Shown here in pieces: positions 27,996 through 36,050 of a stretch of 64,000 nt of DNA. Position numbers and translations under genes: made by a program. The DNA comes from Agromyces ramosus (GTDB lineage Bacteria > Actinomycetota > Actinomycetes > Actinomycetales > Microbacteriaceae). The stretch lies in contig NZ_JAUSYY010000001.1 in the NCBI RefSeq assembly GCF_030817175.1, forward strand, positions 3,162,001 through 3,226,000. The letters run 5' to 3'. The notes beneath the pieces were generated by a model. The model saw nothing but the letters and a program-made list of their open reading frames with translations. It had not been told where the DNA came from and made no database searches. Position 1 is the stretch's first letter; each line of letters begins with the position of its first letter.

Positions 27996-28854
27996 CGCGC
28001 GCCGGGTTCCCGAGGACCTGCATCCCGGCGTCGACGGCGCGGAATACGACGCTGCCGATTCCGACACGCGCACCCGCTCCGACCGTGACGCGGTCGATGA
28101 GTGTCGCGCCCGGGCCGATCCAGACATCGTCGCCGATCTCCGTGCTGCCTGCGAGGACCGCCCCGGCAGCAACGAACACGCGCTCGCCGAGCTGACTCCC
28201 GTGCGCGATCATGACGTTGCAGTCGAGGCGCGAATCAGCACCCACGATCGTGTGCCGACGTTGGAATCCACGCCCCACAACGGTCAATGAGCCAACCTCC
28301 GCCCGGGGGCCGATCCGTGTCTCGCCATCGTGCACGACCGAGAGCACCCCTCGCGACGTGCGCTTGTGTTCGAAGCCGCTCGTGCCGATCACGGCTCCCG
28401 CACGGATTACCGCACCATCGCCGATCCGTGAGGATGCGAGGACGGTCGCGTTCGCCTCTATCGTTGCGCCGGAGCCGATGCGCACTCCGAATGGGGCAAC
28501 GTGCGCCGAGGGGTGCACCCGTGCATCGGGTGCGATGACCGTGGGTTCGGTCTCGGACGGATTGCGCTCCGCCAGAAAATTGTGCAGCGTATAGAAGTGC
28601 CACCGCGGATCGTCGACCACGATGATACTCACTTGATCGCCCACGGCCTCGCCTGTCGCCGCAGCAAGCTCCTGGGACACGAGCAGCACCGAGAGTGACG
28701 GGTTCGCCGCGGCTTCGTCGATGAACCGGGCGTCGTCGAGGAAGCTGAGAATCGGGTGACCGCAATCGTTCCCGGCTAAGTCCAGAGCCTTCACCGTGAA
28801 GACCGTCGTGATTGTCGTTCCGGTGGCGGACTCGAGGTCTTGCTCATTGATCAC
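27982..28854 (-). CDS. LpxD-like left-handed beta-helix acyltransferase
   Basis: 290 residues. Residues 1-105 form an N-terminal uridine-binding-like domain (LSVLLVSQELAAA, WHFYTLHNFL); from ~110 hexapeptide repeats begin. AVIRAGAVIGTSGFEH matches the LpxD insert region and VMIAHGSQLGERVFVAAGAV carries His218 where LpxD has its catalytic His. LpxD N-acylates UDP-3-O-acyl-glucosamine from acyl-ACP; a NeuD/PglD-type acetyltransferase is the alternative. The gene diverges from an ACP/KAS III pair, which favours an acyl-ACP donor. TAGAAT lies six bases before the GTG (28861-28866, minus strand), so it may be leaderless. Confidence 0.72.
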   Translation of the reverse strand: MINEQDLESATGTTITTVFTVKALDLAGNDCGHPILSFLDDARFIDEAAANPSLSVLLVSQELAAATGEAVGDQVSIIVVDDPRWHFYTLHNFLAERNPSETEPTVIAPDARVHPSAHVAPFGVRIGSGATIEANATVLASSRIGDGAVIRAGAVIGTSGFEHKRTSRGVLSVVHDGETRIGPRAEVGSLTVVGRGFQRRHTIVGADSRLDCNVMIAHGSQLGERVFVAAGAVLAGSTEIGDDVWIGPGATLIDRVTVGAGARVGIGSVVFRAVDAGMQVLGNPARATTR

Positions 28855-28985
28855 GGTTCGATTCTAGATCGAGCTCAGGCGAGGCTCGGTCTCGGCCGGG
28901 GCCGAGGCCGAGGCGGGTATTCTGATCACACACCCCGGTGGGCGAATGCGACCGCCGGCGATCCCGACCAACCAGGAGGACGTCC

Positions 28986-29213
28986 GTGCTCAGCACAACG
29001 GATCTGAAGACATTGATCGACACTGCGCTCGGCGACCCGAACGCGAGCGCAAGACCGTCGGAGCGTGACTGGGATTCCCTTGATCAGCTCGAGATCACCA
29101 CGCACCTCCACGATGAACTGGGTGGTCGGGTGAACGAGATCGACGCACTCAACTCGTTCGAGAACTTCGATCAGCTCGTCGAGATCCTCAGGGCCGAGGG
29201 TTTCGTTGAGTAG
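28986..29213 (+). CDS. Free-standing acyl carrier protein
   Basis: 75 residues from the GTG, which has a strong ribosome binding site (AGGAGGA at 28974-28980). Four-helix ACP pattern with the phosphopantetheine Ser at position 31 in DWDSLDQLEI, and an acidic helix 2 region. It is not the fatty-acid-synthase ACP by context; it overlaps the KAS III-like gene and so is presumably a dedicated carrier for an acyl group used in the glycan locus. Holo-formation would need a phosphopantetheinyl transferase encoded elsewhere. TATTCT near 28919-28924 is a possible -10 box. Confidence 0.85.
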   Translation: MLSTTDLKTLIDTALGDPNASARPSERDWDSLDQLEITTHLHDELGGRVNEIDALNSFENFDQLVEILRAEGFVE

Positions 29214-30174
29214 GCGCTGGGTCTACGGCCCGACCAAGGCGCTCGGCAGTGTCGAGATTGCCGTCCCCGCGATGTTGGAGTCGCACGGGCCGGTGCGGCC
29301 GGGGTTCCTGGACAAGACCGGCTTCGAGCGGTTGTTCGCCACGGCTGACGGCGAGACCGCAGTCGATCTCGCCGCCGCCGCCGCCACCGCACTGGATGAT
29401 GCATGGTGGCGCGACAAGGTCGACGGACTGATCCACGTGTCATCGACGGGCAGCCTCGTCGCCCCCGGCAACGCCCACCTCCTGCACGAACGGCTGAATC
29501 TTCCGCGGGACACCTTCCTCCTGGATATCAACGACGCCTGCACCGGTTTCGTGCGTGCGCTGGTCGTTGCCGATTCGCTCATCGAGTCGGGCGTCGTGAG
29601 TTCGGTGCTGGTCATCGCTGCTGATACGTACACCAAGCTCTACGACGAATCGGAGCTGAAGGTCTCCCCGCTGTTCTCCGACGGAGCGAGTGCCGTGATC
29701 GTCAGTAGGTCGCCGCTGTCCGACGTTCCGGATGGAACCGCCACCAGCGTGTGGGAGATCCTTGCCTCCGCGTTCCTCTCCGAAGGGGACAAGGCCTCCG
29801 AGCTTTGCATCACGCATGACCCCAATCGGGTCGCAGGCCACCTGAGCATGAACGGCGGTGCCGTCTTCAACTTCGTGCTACGGAACATCGACACGGTTCT
29901 CACCCGCCTCGGGCGCGAGGCGGAGCTCGTCGAAGGCGCCCCGATCGGCTGGTACGTGCACCAGGGTTCGAGGACCGTGGTCAACGCGGCCGAGAAGGCA
30001 GTCGGCGCGGAACGAGACAGCCTCTTCCGAGCGGGGGACTACGGCAACGTCGTGCAGAGTTCGTTGCCGTTCCAACTCGCGGACCACCCCTCCGAGCAGG
30101 AGATCATCGGCCTGCTCGGCTTCGGCGTGGGGCTTACGATGGCGGGCGTGCTCGTCCGGCAATCGGCGGCCTGA
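29206..30174 (+). CDS. KAS III-like (FabH/CerJ-type) 3-oxoacyl-ACP synthase or acyltransferase
   Basis: 322 residues, thiolase fold. Catalytic triad visible: Cys112 in DACTGF, His252 in HQGSRTVVNA and Asn281 in GDYGNVVQS. FabH normally condenses acetyl-CoA with malonyl-ACP, but KAS III relatives such as CerJ transfer acyl groups to sugars or alcohols. Starts with TTG inside the ACP gene (eight-base overlap; GAGGG five bases before), so the two are translationally coupled and the ACP is very likely its partner. Whether it condenses or only loads or transfers cannot be read from sequence. Confidence 0.83.
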   Translation: MSRRWVYGPTKALGSVEIAVPAMLESHGPVRPGFLDKTGFERLFATADGETAVDLAAAAATALDDAWWRDKVDGLIHVSSTGSLVAPGNAHLLHERLNLPRDTFLLDINDACTGFVRALVVADSLIESGVVSSVLVIAADTYTKLYDESELKVSPLFSDGASAVIVSRSPLSDVPDGTATSVWEILASAFLSEGDKASELCITHDPNRVAGHLSMNGGAVFNFVLRNIDTVLTRLGREAELVEGAPIGWYVHQGSRTVVNAAEKAVGAERDSLFRAGDYGNVVQSSLPFQLADHPSEQEIIGLLGFGVGLTMAGVLVRQSAA

Positions 30175-30231
30175 TCACTCCGCAGCGAACGCGCCCGGGT
30201 GCCGTCTCGTTCTCACGGGGCCTCGAGGAGA

Positions 30232-31011
30232 TCAGGCGATCTGGCCGATGGACCTGACCTCATCGATACGATCTACGAGGTCGAAGAGTGGCGTGTTGAA
30301 TTCAAGATCTCGACGCGTCGACTCGGCGATCAGGCCGTCCAAGAAGGTTGCGGCACCAGCCCCGGTGTGAACGAACCTGTCCGCATCACTCTCGCTCACT
30401 CGACGAATGTCCCCACCGTGGAAGTTCCGCAGCGCGTTGTAGCCGGCGGCCGATGCGCTGTTCAACGCGACGTGTATGGGGTGGAGATCCACGACAGTGA
30501 TTTCCTCGTTCGCGTGCCGATCACGAAGGAACGCGCCACCGTCCCATCTCGGTTCCCGAGCGAAGAACTCGAGGTCGTCCTCCCATACGTACGGAACACG
30601 AGTGAGCGAGCGTCCGTGGTCGAGCGGGAGTTCGGTTGAGGTCACTCCGGAGAGGTCGCGCACGTAGAGACTCGTGTCGAGCAAGATCGGGCTCATGTCG
30701 ACGACTGTTTGGAGGATCGGTGTGGATTGAACGAGACAGTGGGTCCGCATGGTCCGGGCCTCGGGGACGATCCGCATGCACTCCGTGACAACCGATGCTG
30801 CATCCGTACCATGGCTCGACCCGGGCTGAAAGTTCGGGTGAATTCCGAGGTCGACAAGGTCGGAGTGGCTCCTCAGTTCGGTGAGGACTTCCGTCTCATG
30901 GGTGATGAACCAGGTGGAGCGGATCCTGCCTTCTACCAGGGTGGCGAGCAGACGACGCATCGCCCAATCTGGAGCCCAGTCGACGTCGATCGTCACAAAC
31001 ACGTCGTGCAC
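30232..31011 (-). CDS. WbmS-like polysaccharide deacetylase family protein
   Basis: 259 residues. VFVTIDVDWAPDWAM at the N-terminus has the Asp pair of the NodB/deacetylase superfamily, LGIHPNFQPGS supplies a His, and MRTHCLVQ and VDLHPIHVALNS supply further conserved His positions. It resembles the WbmS/polysaccharide deacetylase-like proteins of O-antigen loci. Substrate unknown; removal of an acetyl group before N-acylation of an amino sugar would suit the neighbourhood, but this is inference. Convergent with the KAS III gene. 198 bases separate it from the oxidase gene upstream; no gene seen there. Confidence 0.7.
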   Translation of the reverse strand: MHDVFVTIDVDWAPDWAMRRLLATLVEGRIRSTWFITHETEVLTELRSHSDLVDLGIHPNFQPGSSHGTDAASVVTECMRIVPEARTMRTHCLVQSTPILQTVVDMSPILLDTSLYVRDLSGVTSTELPLDHGRSLTRVPYVWEDDLEFFAREPRWDGGAFLRDRHANEEITVVDLHPIHVALNSASAAGYNALRNFHGGDIRRVSESDADRFVHTGAGAATFLDGLIAESTRRDLEFNTPLFDLVDRIDEVRSIGQIA

Positions 31012-31209
31012 GTAGCGCCTCCTTCAGCCGTCCCGCGGGTGGTCTGCGTGTCGGAAGCGAGAGGACCTCGACAGAATAGCCGCACCGAGCTGGGAAATCG
31101 AAGCGCGACCCGCAGTACATGGCATCGCATGCGGATACCCGAGGCACCGGTCATCGCCGCATTCCCCTCGCGAGGGTTCTGCCGCATGTGTTCAACCGAC
31201 CAGGTGACG

Positions 31210-32394
31210 TCAGTCGAGCTGAGCAAGCTCGACGATACGCGCGGCGATCTCGAGTGACGCGGTCGCGGCCGGCGAAGGCGCATTGAGCACATGGATCTGG
31301 TTCGGCGTGCGTTCGATGAGGAAATCATCGACCAACGCGCCGTCGCGTCGGATCGCCTGCGCGCGCACACCGGCCTTGGCCGGGACGAGATCGGCCTTCG
31401 TGATCCCTGGTACGAGTTTCGCCAGGCTTTTGGCGAAAAGGCTCTGCGAAAGCGATCGGCGCACTTCGCCGAAGCCCACGCCGACGTTGTTCGAGGCCAT
31501 TCGCAGGAACCCTGGGAAGGCGAGATCTCCCAGTGCCTCACTGGGTCGGATGTCGCGCCAGCTGTAGCCTTCACGTGCGAGAGCGGTGACGGCATTCGGA
31601 CCAGCGTGCACCGAGCCGTCCATCATTCGCGTGAGGTGCACACCGAGGAACGGAAGTTCGGGATCGGGGACCGGATAGATGAGCCCTCGCACGAGATGCC
31701 GGCGTTCGGGCACGAGTTCGTGGTACTCCCCGCGGAATGGAATGATCCTTGCGCTGGGGGCGAGTCCGGCCATTCGAGCGATCTTGTCGCTGTGGAGTCC
31801 CGCGCAATTGACGAGGAGGTCACCACTGAACTCCTCATCGGCGGTCGACACGATGACTCGGTCGGCGCGCGATGCGATTCCGACCACAGCAGTGCTCAGG
31901 CGCAAGTCGCCTCCGCGTGACGCGACCATCTCGGCGAGGCGTCGGCTCACCGCACCATAGTCGATGATTCCGGTCGACTCGATACGAAGCGCGGCCACCG
32001 CTGCGACGTGCGGTTCGTACGAGCGGGCGCCTTCGGCATCCAGGAGACGGAACGGGACGTTGTTCGCTTCGGAGCGGCGACGCAGCTCAGCGAGGGCCGG
32101 GAGCTCTTTGTCCGTCGTCGCGACGATGAGCTTTCCTGTGAGTTCCCATGGGATCCCCTGCTCTGTCGCGAACTTCTTCATCGAGCGGTTGCCCGCAGTG
32201 CACAGTTCGGCCTTCAGCGAGCCCGGGCGGTAGTACGGGCCGGCGTGGATCACACCGGAATTGCGACCGGTCTGGTGCATCGCCCAGCCGGCCTCCTTCT
32301 CGAGCACCGTGACTCGGTGGCCTTGCCGGCTGGCCCGCTCGGCGACTGCGAGTCCGACGATTCCGCCGCCGACGATGATGACGTGCTTTGGCAT
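31210..32394 (-). CDS. lhgO: L-2-hydroxyglutarate oxidase
   Basis: 394 residues, the usual size. FAD-binding GGGIVGLAVAERASRQGH near the N-terminus; GRNSGVIHAGPYYRPGSLKA (residues 43-62) is the LhgO signature around the flavin; C-terminal MASNNVGVGFGEVRRSLS and HVLNAPSPAATASLEIA complete the fold. Oxidises L-2-hydroxyglutarate to 2-oxoglutarate and passes electrons to the quinone pool. Ribosome binding site GGAAGGA four bases before the ATG. Its place inside a glycan locus is unusual and may reflect recycling of 2-hydroxyglutarate released by the sugar dehydrogenase at 35040-36050 (see findings). Confidence 0.88.
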   Translation of the reverse strand: MPKHVIIVGGGIVGLAVAERASRQGHRVTVLEKEAGWAMHQTGRNSGVIHAGPYYRPGSLKAELCTAGNRSMKKFATEQGIPWELTGKLIVATTDKELPALAELRRRSEANNVPFRLLDAEGARSYEPHVAAVAALRIESTGIIDYGAVSRRLAEMVASRGGDLRLSTAVVGIASRADRVIVSTADEEFSGDLLVNCAGLHSDKIARMAGLAPSARIIPFRGEYHELVPERRHLVRGLIYPVPDPELPFLGVHLTRMMDGSVHAGPNAVTALAREGYSWRDIRPSEALGDLAFPGFLRMASNNVGVGFGEVRRSLSQSLFAKSLAKLVPGITKADLVPAKAGVRAQAIRRDGALVDDFLIERTPNQIHVLNAPSPAATASLEIAARIVELAQLD

Positions 32395-32499
32395 GGGTTC
32401 CTTCCGGAAGAGGTCGCGCCGGCGGCGCCGATGGCCTCGGCTACTATAGATGAGGCCTCGCCGCCCATGGTCGTGCGCCGATGAAAGTGAGGGTAGAGC

Positions 32500-33633
32500 T
32501 TGTCAGAATCGATCGCACTCGGCCAGCCAACGGTCGGCGATGAAGAGCTCGATGCCATTCGTGCCGTATTCGAATCTGGATGGTTGTCCGGCGCAGGCCC
32601 TACTTGTCAGGCACTCGAGTCTCGGTTCGCATCGGAGGTGGCTGGCACGGCGCATGCGCTTGCCACGAGCAATTGCGGCTCAGCTCTGCACCTCGGCCTG
32701 AAGGTGCTCGGCGCGGGGCCCGGCGACGAGGTGATCGTTGGCGATTACACGTTCCCAGCGACGGGCCACTCGGTCGCCTGGACCGGCGCCACACCGGTAT
32801 TCGCCGACATCCGGGCCGACATCTGGAGCGCGGATCCAGCGGCTGTCGAAGCGGCGATCACTCCGCGAACAGTGGGCATTCTCGCGGTCGACGTGTTCGG
32901 CCAGCCGGCGGACTTCGATGAGCTTCGGCAGATCGCCGACCGGCACGGGCTCTGGCTCATGGAGGACGCGGCGTGCTCGGCCGGAGCGACCTACAAGGGA
33001 CGGCCCGCAGGGAGCCTCGCCGACGTGGCCACGTTCAGCTTTCATGGTCGCAAGGGGATCACCGCCGGCGAAGGCGGGGCGCTCACCACAGACGACGCCG
33101 GACTGGCAGCTCACGCGAGGAAGTTGCACACCTACGGGATCGCCCCCGCGATCTCGCGCGAAGGCGTGACCGATCTGCCGATTCCCGAGTTCGACGAACT
33201 CGGCTACAACTATCGCCTCTCCGATGTCGCTGCTGGCATCATGCTTGCTCAGCTCGATCGGCTTCCGACGCTGCTCGCCAATCGTCGTCGTGCCGCAGGC
33301 TGGTACGCGGAGCTCCTTGCTGATGTCGACCAGGTCGGCGCCCCCGTCGCGTTGGATGATCGCGAGCACCCATGGCAGTCGTATGTCGTCACGCTCGACG
33401 CCGAGCTCGATCGGGGCGCCGTCGCGACGTACCTCCGGCAGCACGGCATCCAGTGCAATTTCGGCACGTATGCATCGCACTTGCAGCCGATCTACGGGTT
33501 CTCGGGCAGCCTCCCCGTTTCGGCGGACCTCTTTCGCCGGCACCTCGCCATCCCGATGCATGCGAACCTGACCCAGCCCGAAGTCGAGCGAGTCGTCGCA
33601 ACGCTCAAGGATGCCATCGCGGTCTCACGCTGA
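32500..33633 (+). CDS. DegT/DnrJ/EryC1/StrS family sugar aminotransferase (first of two)
   Basis: 377 residues. PLP-dependent enzyme that aminates a keto-sugar nucleotide using glutamate. GWLSGAGPTCQALESRFA and SNCGSALHLGL near the N-terminus, MEDAACSAGATYKGRPAG, and the PLP Lys at ~185 in SFHGRKGITAGEGG. The TTG start follows GTGAGGG by six bases. Possible -10 box TACTAT at 32442-32447. It lies directly ahead of an epimerase and a hexapeptide acetyltransferase, a set that could build an N-acetylated amino sugar distinct from the one at 35-37 kb. Confidence 0.92.
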   Translation: MSESIALGQPTVGDEELDAIRAVFESGWLSGAGPTCQALESRFASEVAGTAHALATSNCGSALHLGLKVLGAGPGDEVIVGDYTFPATGHSVAWTGATPVFADIRADIWSADPAAVEAAITPRTVGILAVDVFGQPADFDELRQIADRHGLWLMEDAACSAGATYKGRPAGSLADVATFSFHGRKGITAGEGGALTTDDAGLAAHARKLHTYGIAPAISREGVTDLPIPEFDELGYNYRLSDVAAGIMLAQLDRLPTLLANRRRAAGWYAELLADVDQVGAPVALDDREHPWQSYVVTLDAELDRGAVATYLRQHGIQCNFGTYASHLQPIYGFSGSLPVSADLFRRHLAIPMHANLTQPEVERVVATLKDAIAVSR

Positions 33634-33682
33634 ACTCGCGAGCGGCCAGAACATGATCGAAAAGAAAGCAAAGGGAACATCC

Positions 33683-34609
33683 GTGACTGAAAAGAACGTG
33701 CTCGTCGTCGGCGGTGCAGGATTCATCGGCCTCCATGTCGTTGATCTGCTGCTCGACGAGGGGTGGAACGTCCGCATCTTCGACAACATGGTCCGAGGCG
33801 ACCGCGACCGCGCGAGCGAGCTCGCCAAGACCGGCCGCGTTGACGTCGTCGACCAGGACACCCGCAATGGGGCGGCCGTGTACGCCGCGATGAAGGGGCA
33901 CGACTACGTCATCCATCTCGCCGCGGACTCGATCAACAAGAGTGTGGCCGACCCGTATTCGTCGATCGACATCAACATGGTGGGCTCGCACAATGTGTTC
34001 GCGGCAGCCGCTGACCTCGGCGTGAAGCGCATCGTGGCGGCATCGAGCGCGTCGGTGTACGGCGACCCCGAGAAGCTGCCGATGCACGAGGACGACAAGC
34101 TGAACCCGCTCACGCCGTACTGCATCGGCAAGCGCACGAACGAAGACCTCCTCGGCTACTACGGGCGCAGCAAGGACCTCTCCTGGATCGCCCTTCGCTT
34201 CTTCAACGTGTATGGCGAAGGACAGAAGACGACGGCCTACTACACGTCGGTCATCAACCACTTCGTGAACCGCCTCAAGAACGGCGATGCGCCCGTCATC
34301 GACGGCGAGGGCAAGCAGTCGATGGACTTCATCCATGTCAAGGACATCGCGCGTGCGGTCGTGCTCTCGCTGACCGCCGAAGAGTCGAAGATGCCGATCA
34401 ACGTCGGCACGGGTATCGACACCACGGTGGCGGAACTCGCGAAGATCCTCATCGACGCGGTGGGGGTCGATGTCGAGCCCCAGTTCAACGCCCGACCCGT
34501 GCTCGTGACCCGCCGCGCCGCAGACGTCGACCGCGCGCGAACCGTGCTCGGCTTCGAGGCGAGCATTCCGGTCCGGCAGGGCATGACCGCGCTCGTTCAG
34601 AACTCCTGA
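33683..34609 (+). CDS. NAD-dependent epimerase/dehydratase (UDP-sugar 4-epimerase-like)
   Basis: 308 residues, extended SDR. VLVVGGAGFIGLHVV binds NAD; the active-site Tyr146/Lys150 lie in YCIGK, with SSASVYG supplying the Ser; ALRFFNVYGEGQ and MDFIHVKDIARAV are typical of GalE/WbpP-like nucleotide-sugar epimerases. Epimerase, reductase or dehydratase cannot be settled. GTG 33683 was chosen for AAGGGA six bases upstream; an ATG at 33653 would add ten residues. It is 49 bases after the aminotransferase and probably in the same operon. Confidence 0.87.
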   Translation: MTEKNVLVVGGAGFIGLHVVDLLLDEGWNVRIFDNMVRGDRDRASELAKTGRVDVVDQDTRNGAAVYAAMKGHDYVIHLAADSINKSVADPYSSIDINMVGSHNVFAAAADLGVKRIVAASSASVYGDPEKLPMHEDDKLNPLTPYCIGKRTNEDLLGYYGRSKDLSWIALRFFNVYGEGQKTTAYYTSVINHFVNRLKNGDAPVIDGEGKQSMDFIHVKDIARAVVLSLTAEESKMPINVGTGIDTTVAELAKILIDAVGVDVEPQFNARPVLVTRRAADVDRARTVLGFEASIPVRQGMTALVQNS

Positions 34610-34611
34610 TC

Positions 34612-35043
34612 ATGCCGAGCGGGCTCCCCGAGAATCCATACAACGCCAACGCGTGGATCATCGGCGAGCCCGTCATCGGCGACGGCACTTGGATCGGGGC
34701 GTTCACGCTCATCGACGGATCGGGAGGCCTCACGATCGGCGCGGGCTGCGACATCTCCTCCGGGGTGCACATCTACACCCACTCGAGCGCGATGCGCTGC
34801 GTCAGCGGTCGTCGGTACCCGACCGTCGACCGCGAGCCCGTGACGATCGGCGACCGCGTCTTCATCGGGGCGAATGCCGTGATCAACATGGGCGTCACGA
34901 TCGGCGATGAGTCGATCATCGGAGCCGGAGCGGTCGTCACCAGGGACGTGCCTGCTCGCAGTGTCGCCGTGGGCGTACCCGCGCGTGTCGTCGGCCGGGT
35001 CGACCTGAGCGACCCGGCCGCGCCGACGACTTCGCCGCTCTAA
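34612..35043 (+). CDS. Hexapeptide-repeat acyltransferase (WbbJ/WbpD-like)
   Basis: 143 residues, almost entirely left-handed beta-helix: repeated I-G-x motifs such as PVIGDGTWIGAFTLID, LTIGAGCDISSGVHIYTH (catalytic-type His), VTIGDRVFIGANAVI and IGAGAVVTRDVP. Such enzymes O- or N-acetylate sugars with acetyl-CoA. It starts two bases after the epimerase stop, and its end overlaps the convergent dehydrogenase gene by four bases. A WbpD-like role, acetylating the 3-amino group, is one option; acting on the product of the neighbouring aminotransferase is another. Confidence 0.87.
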   Translation: MPSGLPENPYNANAWIIGEPVIGDGTWIGAFTLIDGSGGLTIGAGCDISSGVHIYTHSSAMRCVSGRRYPTVDREPVTIGDRVFIGANAVINMGVTIGDESIIGAGAVVTRDVPARSVAVGVPARVVGRVDLSDPAAPTTSPL

Positions 35044-36050
35044 CGGATCTCGTTCAGGATTTCTTCGCCGAAGGTCCGCGTCTCACTGGACTGGCGCTTG
35101 AGTGCCTCGACGATGCGGTGGGCGGGCAGCAACGATCGTCGCTCTTCGTCAGCGTCGACTCTGCCGTCGATGAGGGCGACGAAATGCTCGAGCTGCGCCG
35201 CGAGCGGCTCCTGCGCGGTGATGAGCTCGGGAATCTCGATGACGGTCTGCTGACGGTAGCCACGACCTTCGGCGTCGGCCGGCTGGTCTGAGACATGTCG
35301 ATACACCGTCACATCGCGGCGAAGCAGGTCGATCTCGATCAGCTTGTCGAGATCGTGAACGCTCATGTTGCGAATCTTCCGCTGTCCCACGCGGCTCGCT
35401 GAGATGTGGGCGACACGCCCTCCTTCGAAGCTCAGGACCGCCTCGGCGACGTCTTCCGCATTCGGAGCGGACAATGGATGGAATTGCCCGAGCGCACCTG
35501 AAATGCTCGACGGCTCCCCGCCGAGCATGCGGCTTGCCAGGTCGACATCGTGGACGAGGAGGTCCCAGCCCACTCCCGTGCGGATGCGGGGCGCGTACGG
35601 CGAGTGCCGCGTCGCGGTGATGAACTTCGGGTCGTCGACGAGGGCCTGAGCCGTGATGACGGCCGGGTTGAAGCGCTCGAGAAGACCACACATCATCGGC
35701 ACGCCACGCGTTTCGGACAGCTCGACGACGGCGAGCGTCTTTTCGAGGCTGTCGGCGACGGGCTTCTCGATGAGCATCGGCTTGCCTGCCTCCAGCACGA
35801 TCCTGGCCAGGTCGAAATGCGACTCCGTGGACGCCGCGATGACGACGGCGTCGATGTCGCGCAGATCACCCATCTCAGGCGACCACGTGGCTCCGAATCG
35901 GTCTGCGAGCGCCCGGCCGGCGTCCTCCCGGCCATCGACGACGGTGGCAAGGCTCGCCGCGTTCGACTGGGCGATGACCCGTGCGTGCAGGGAACCCATC
36001 GTGCCGGCGCCGACGAGGAGAATTCGGGGTTGCGTCATGGTCGCACTCAC
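35040..36050 (-). CDS. Gfo/Idh/MocA oxidoreductase, probable UDP-N-acetylglucosamine 3-dehydrogenase (GnnA/WlbA-like)
   Basis: 336 residues. Rossmann domain with LVGAGTMGSLHARVI (GAGTMG at 14-19) and EKP at 95-97, the family's catalytic Lys. GLLERFNPAV (122-131) and LLVHDVDLASRM (His167) are the pattern I associate with GnnA-type UDP-GlcNAc 3-dehydrogenases; WlbA/WbpB act on the uronic acid form. The aminotransferase upstream overlaps it by four bases (36047-36050), the arrangement expected for coupled oxidation and transamination. WlbA/WbpB enzymes recycle their NADH with 2-oxoglutarate, relevant to the nearby oxidase gene. Substrate is inferred. Confidence 0.82.
   Translation of the reverse strand: MSATMTQPRILLVGAGTMGSLHARVIAQSNAASLATVVDGREDAGRALADRFGATWSPEMGDLRDIDAVVIAASTESHFDLARIVLEAGKPMLIEKPVADSLEKTLAVVELSETRGVPMMCGLLERFNPAVITAQALVDDPKFITATRHSPYAPRIRTGVGWDLLVHDVDLASRMLGGEPSSISGALGQFHPLSAPNAEDVAEAVLSFEGGRVAHISASRVGQRKIRNMSVHDLDKLIEIDLLRRDVTVYRHVSDQPADAEGRGYRQQTVIEIPELITAQEPLAAQLEHFVALIDGRVDADEERRSLLPAHRIVEALKRQSSETRTFGEEILNEIR

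Noticed and set aside
31012..31209. Possible small gene in the 198-base gap between deacetylase and oxidase
   Set aside because: Frames here run into flanking genes, lack ribosome binding sites and show no recognisable protein.
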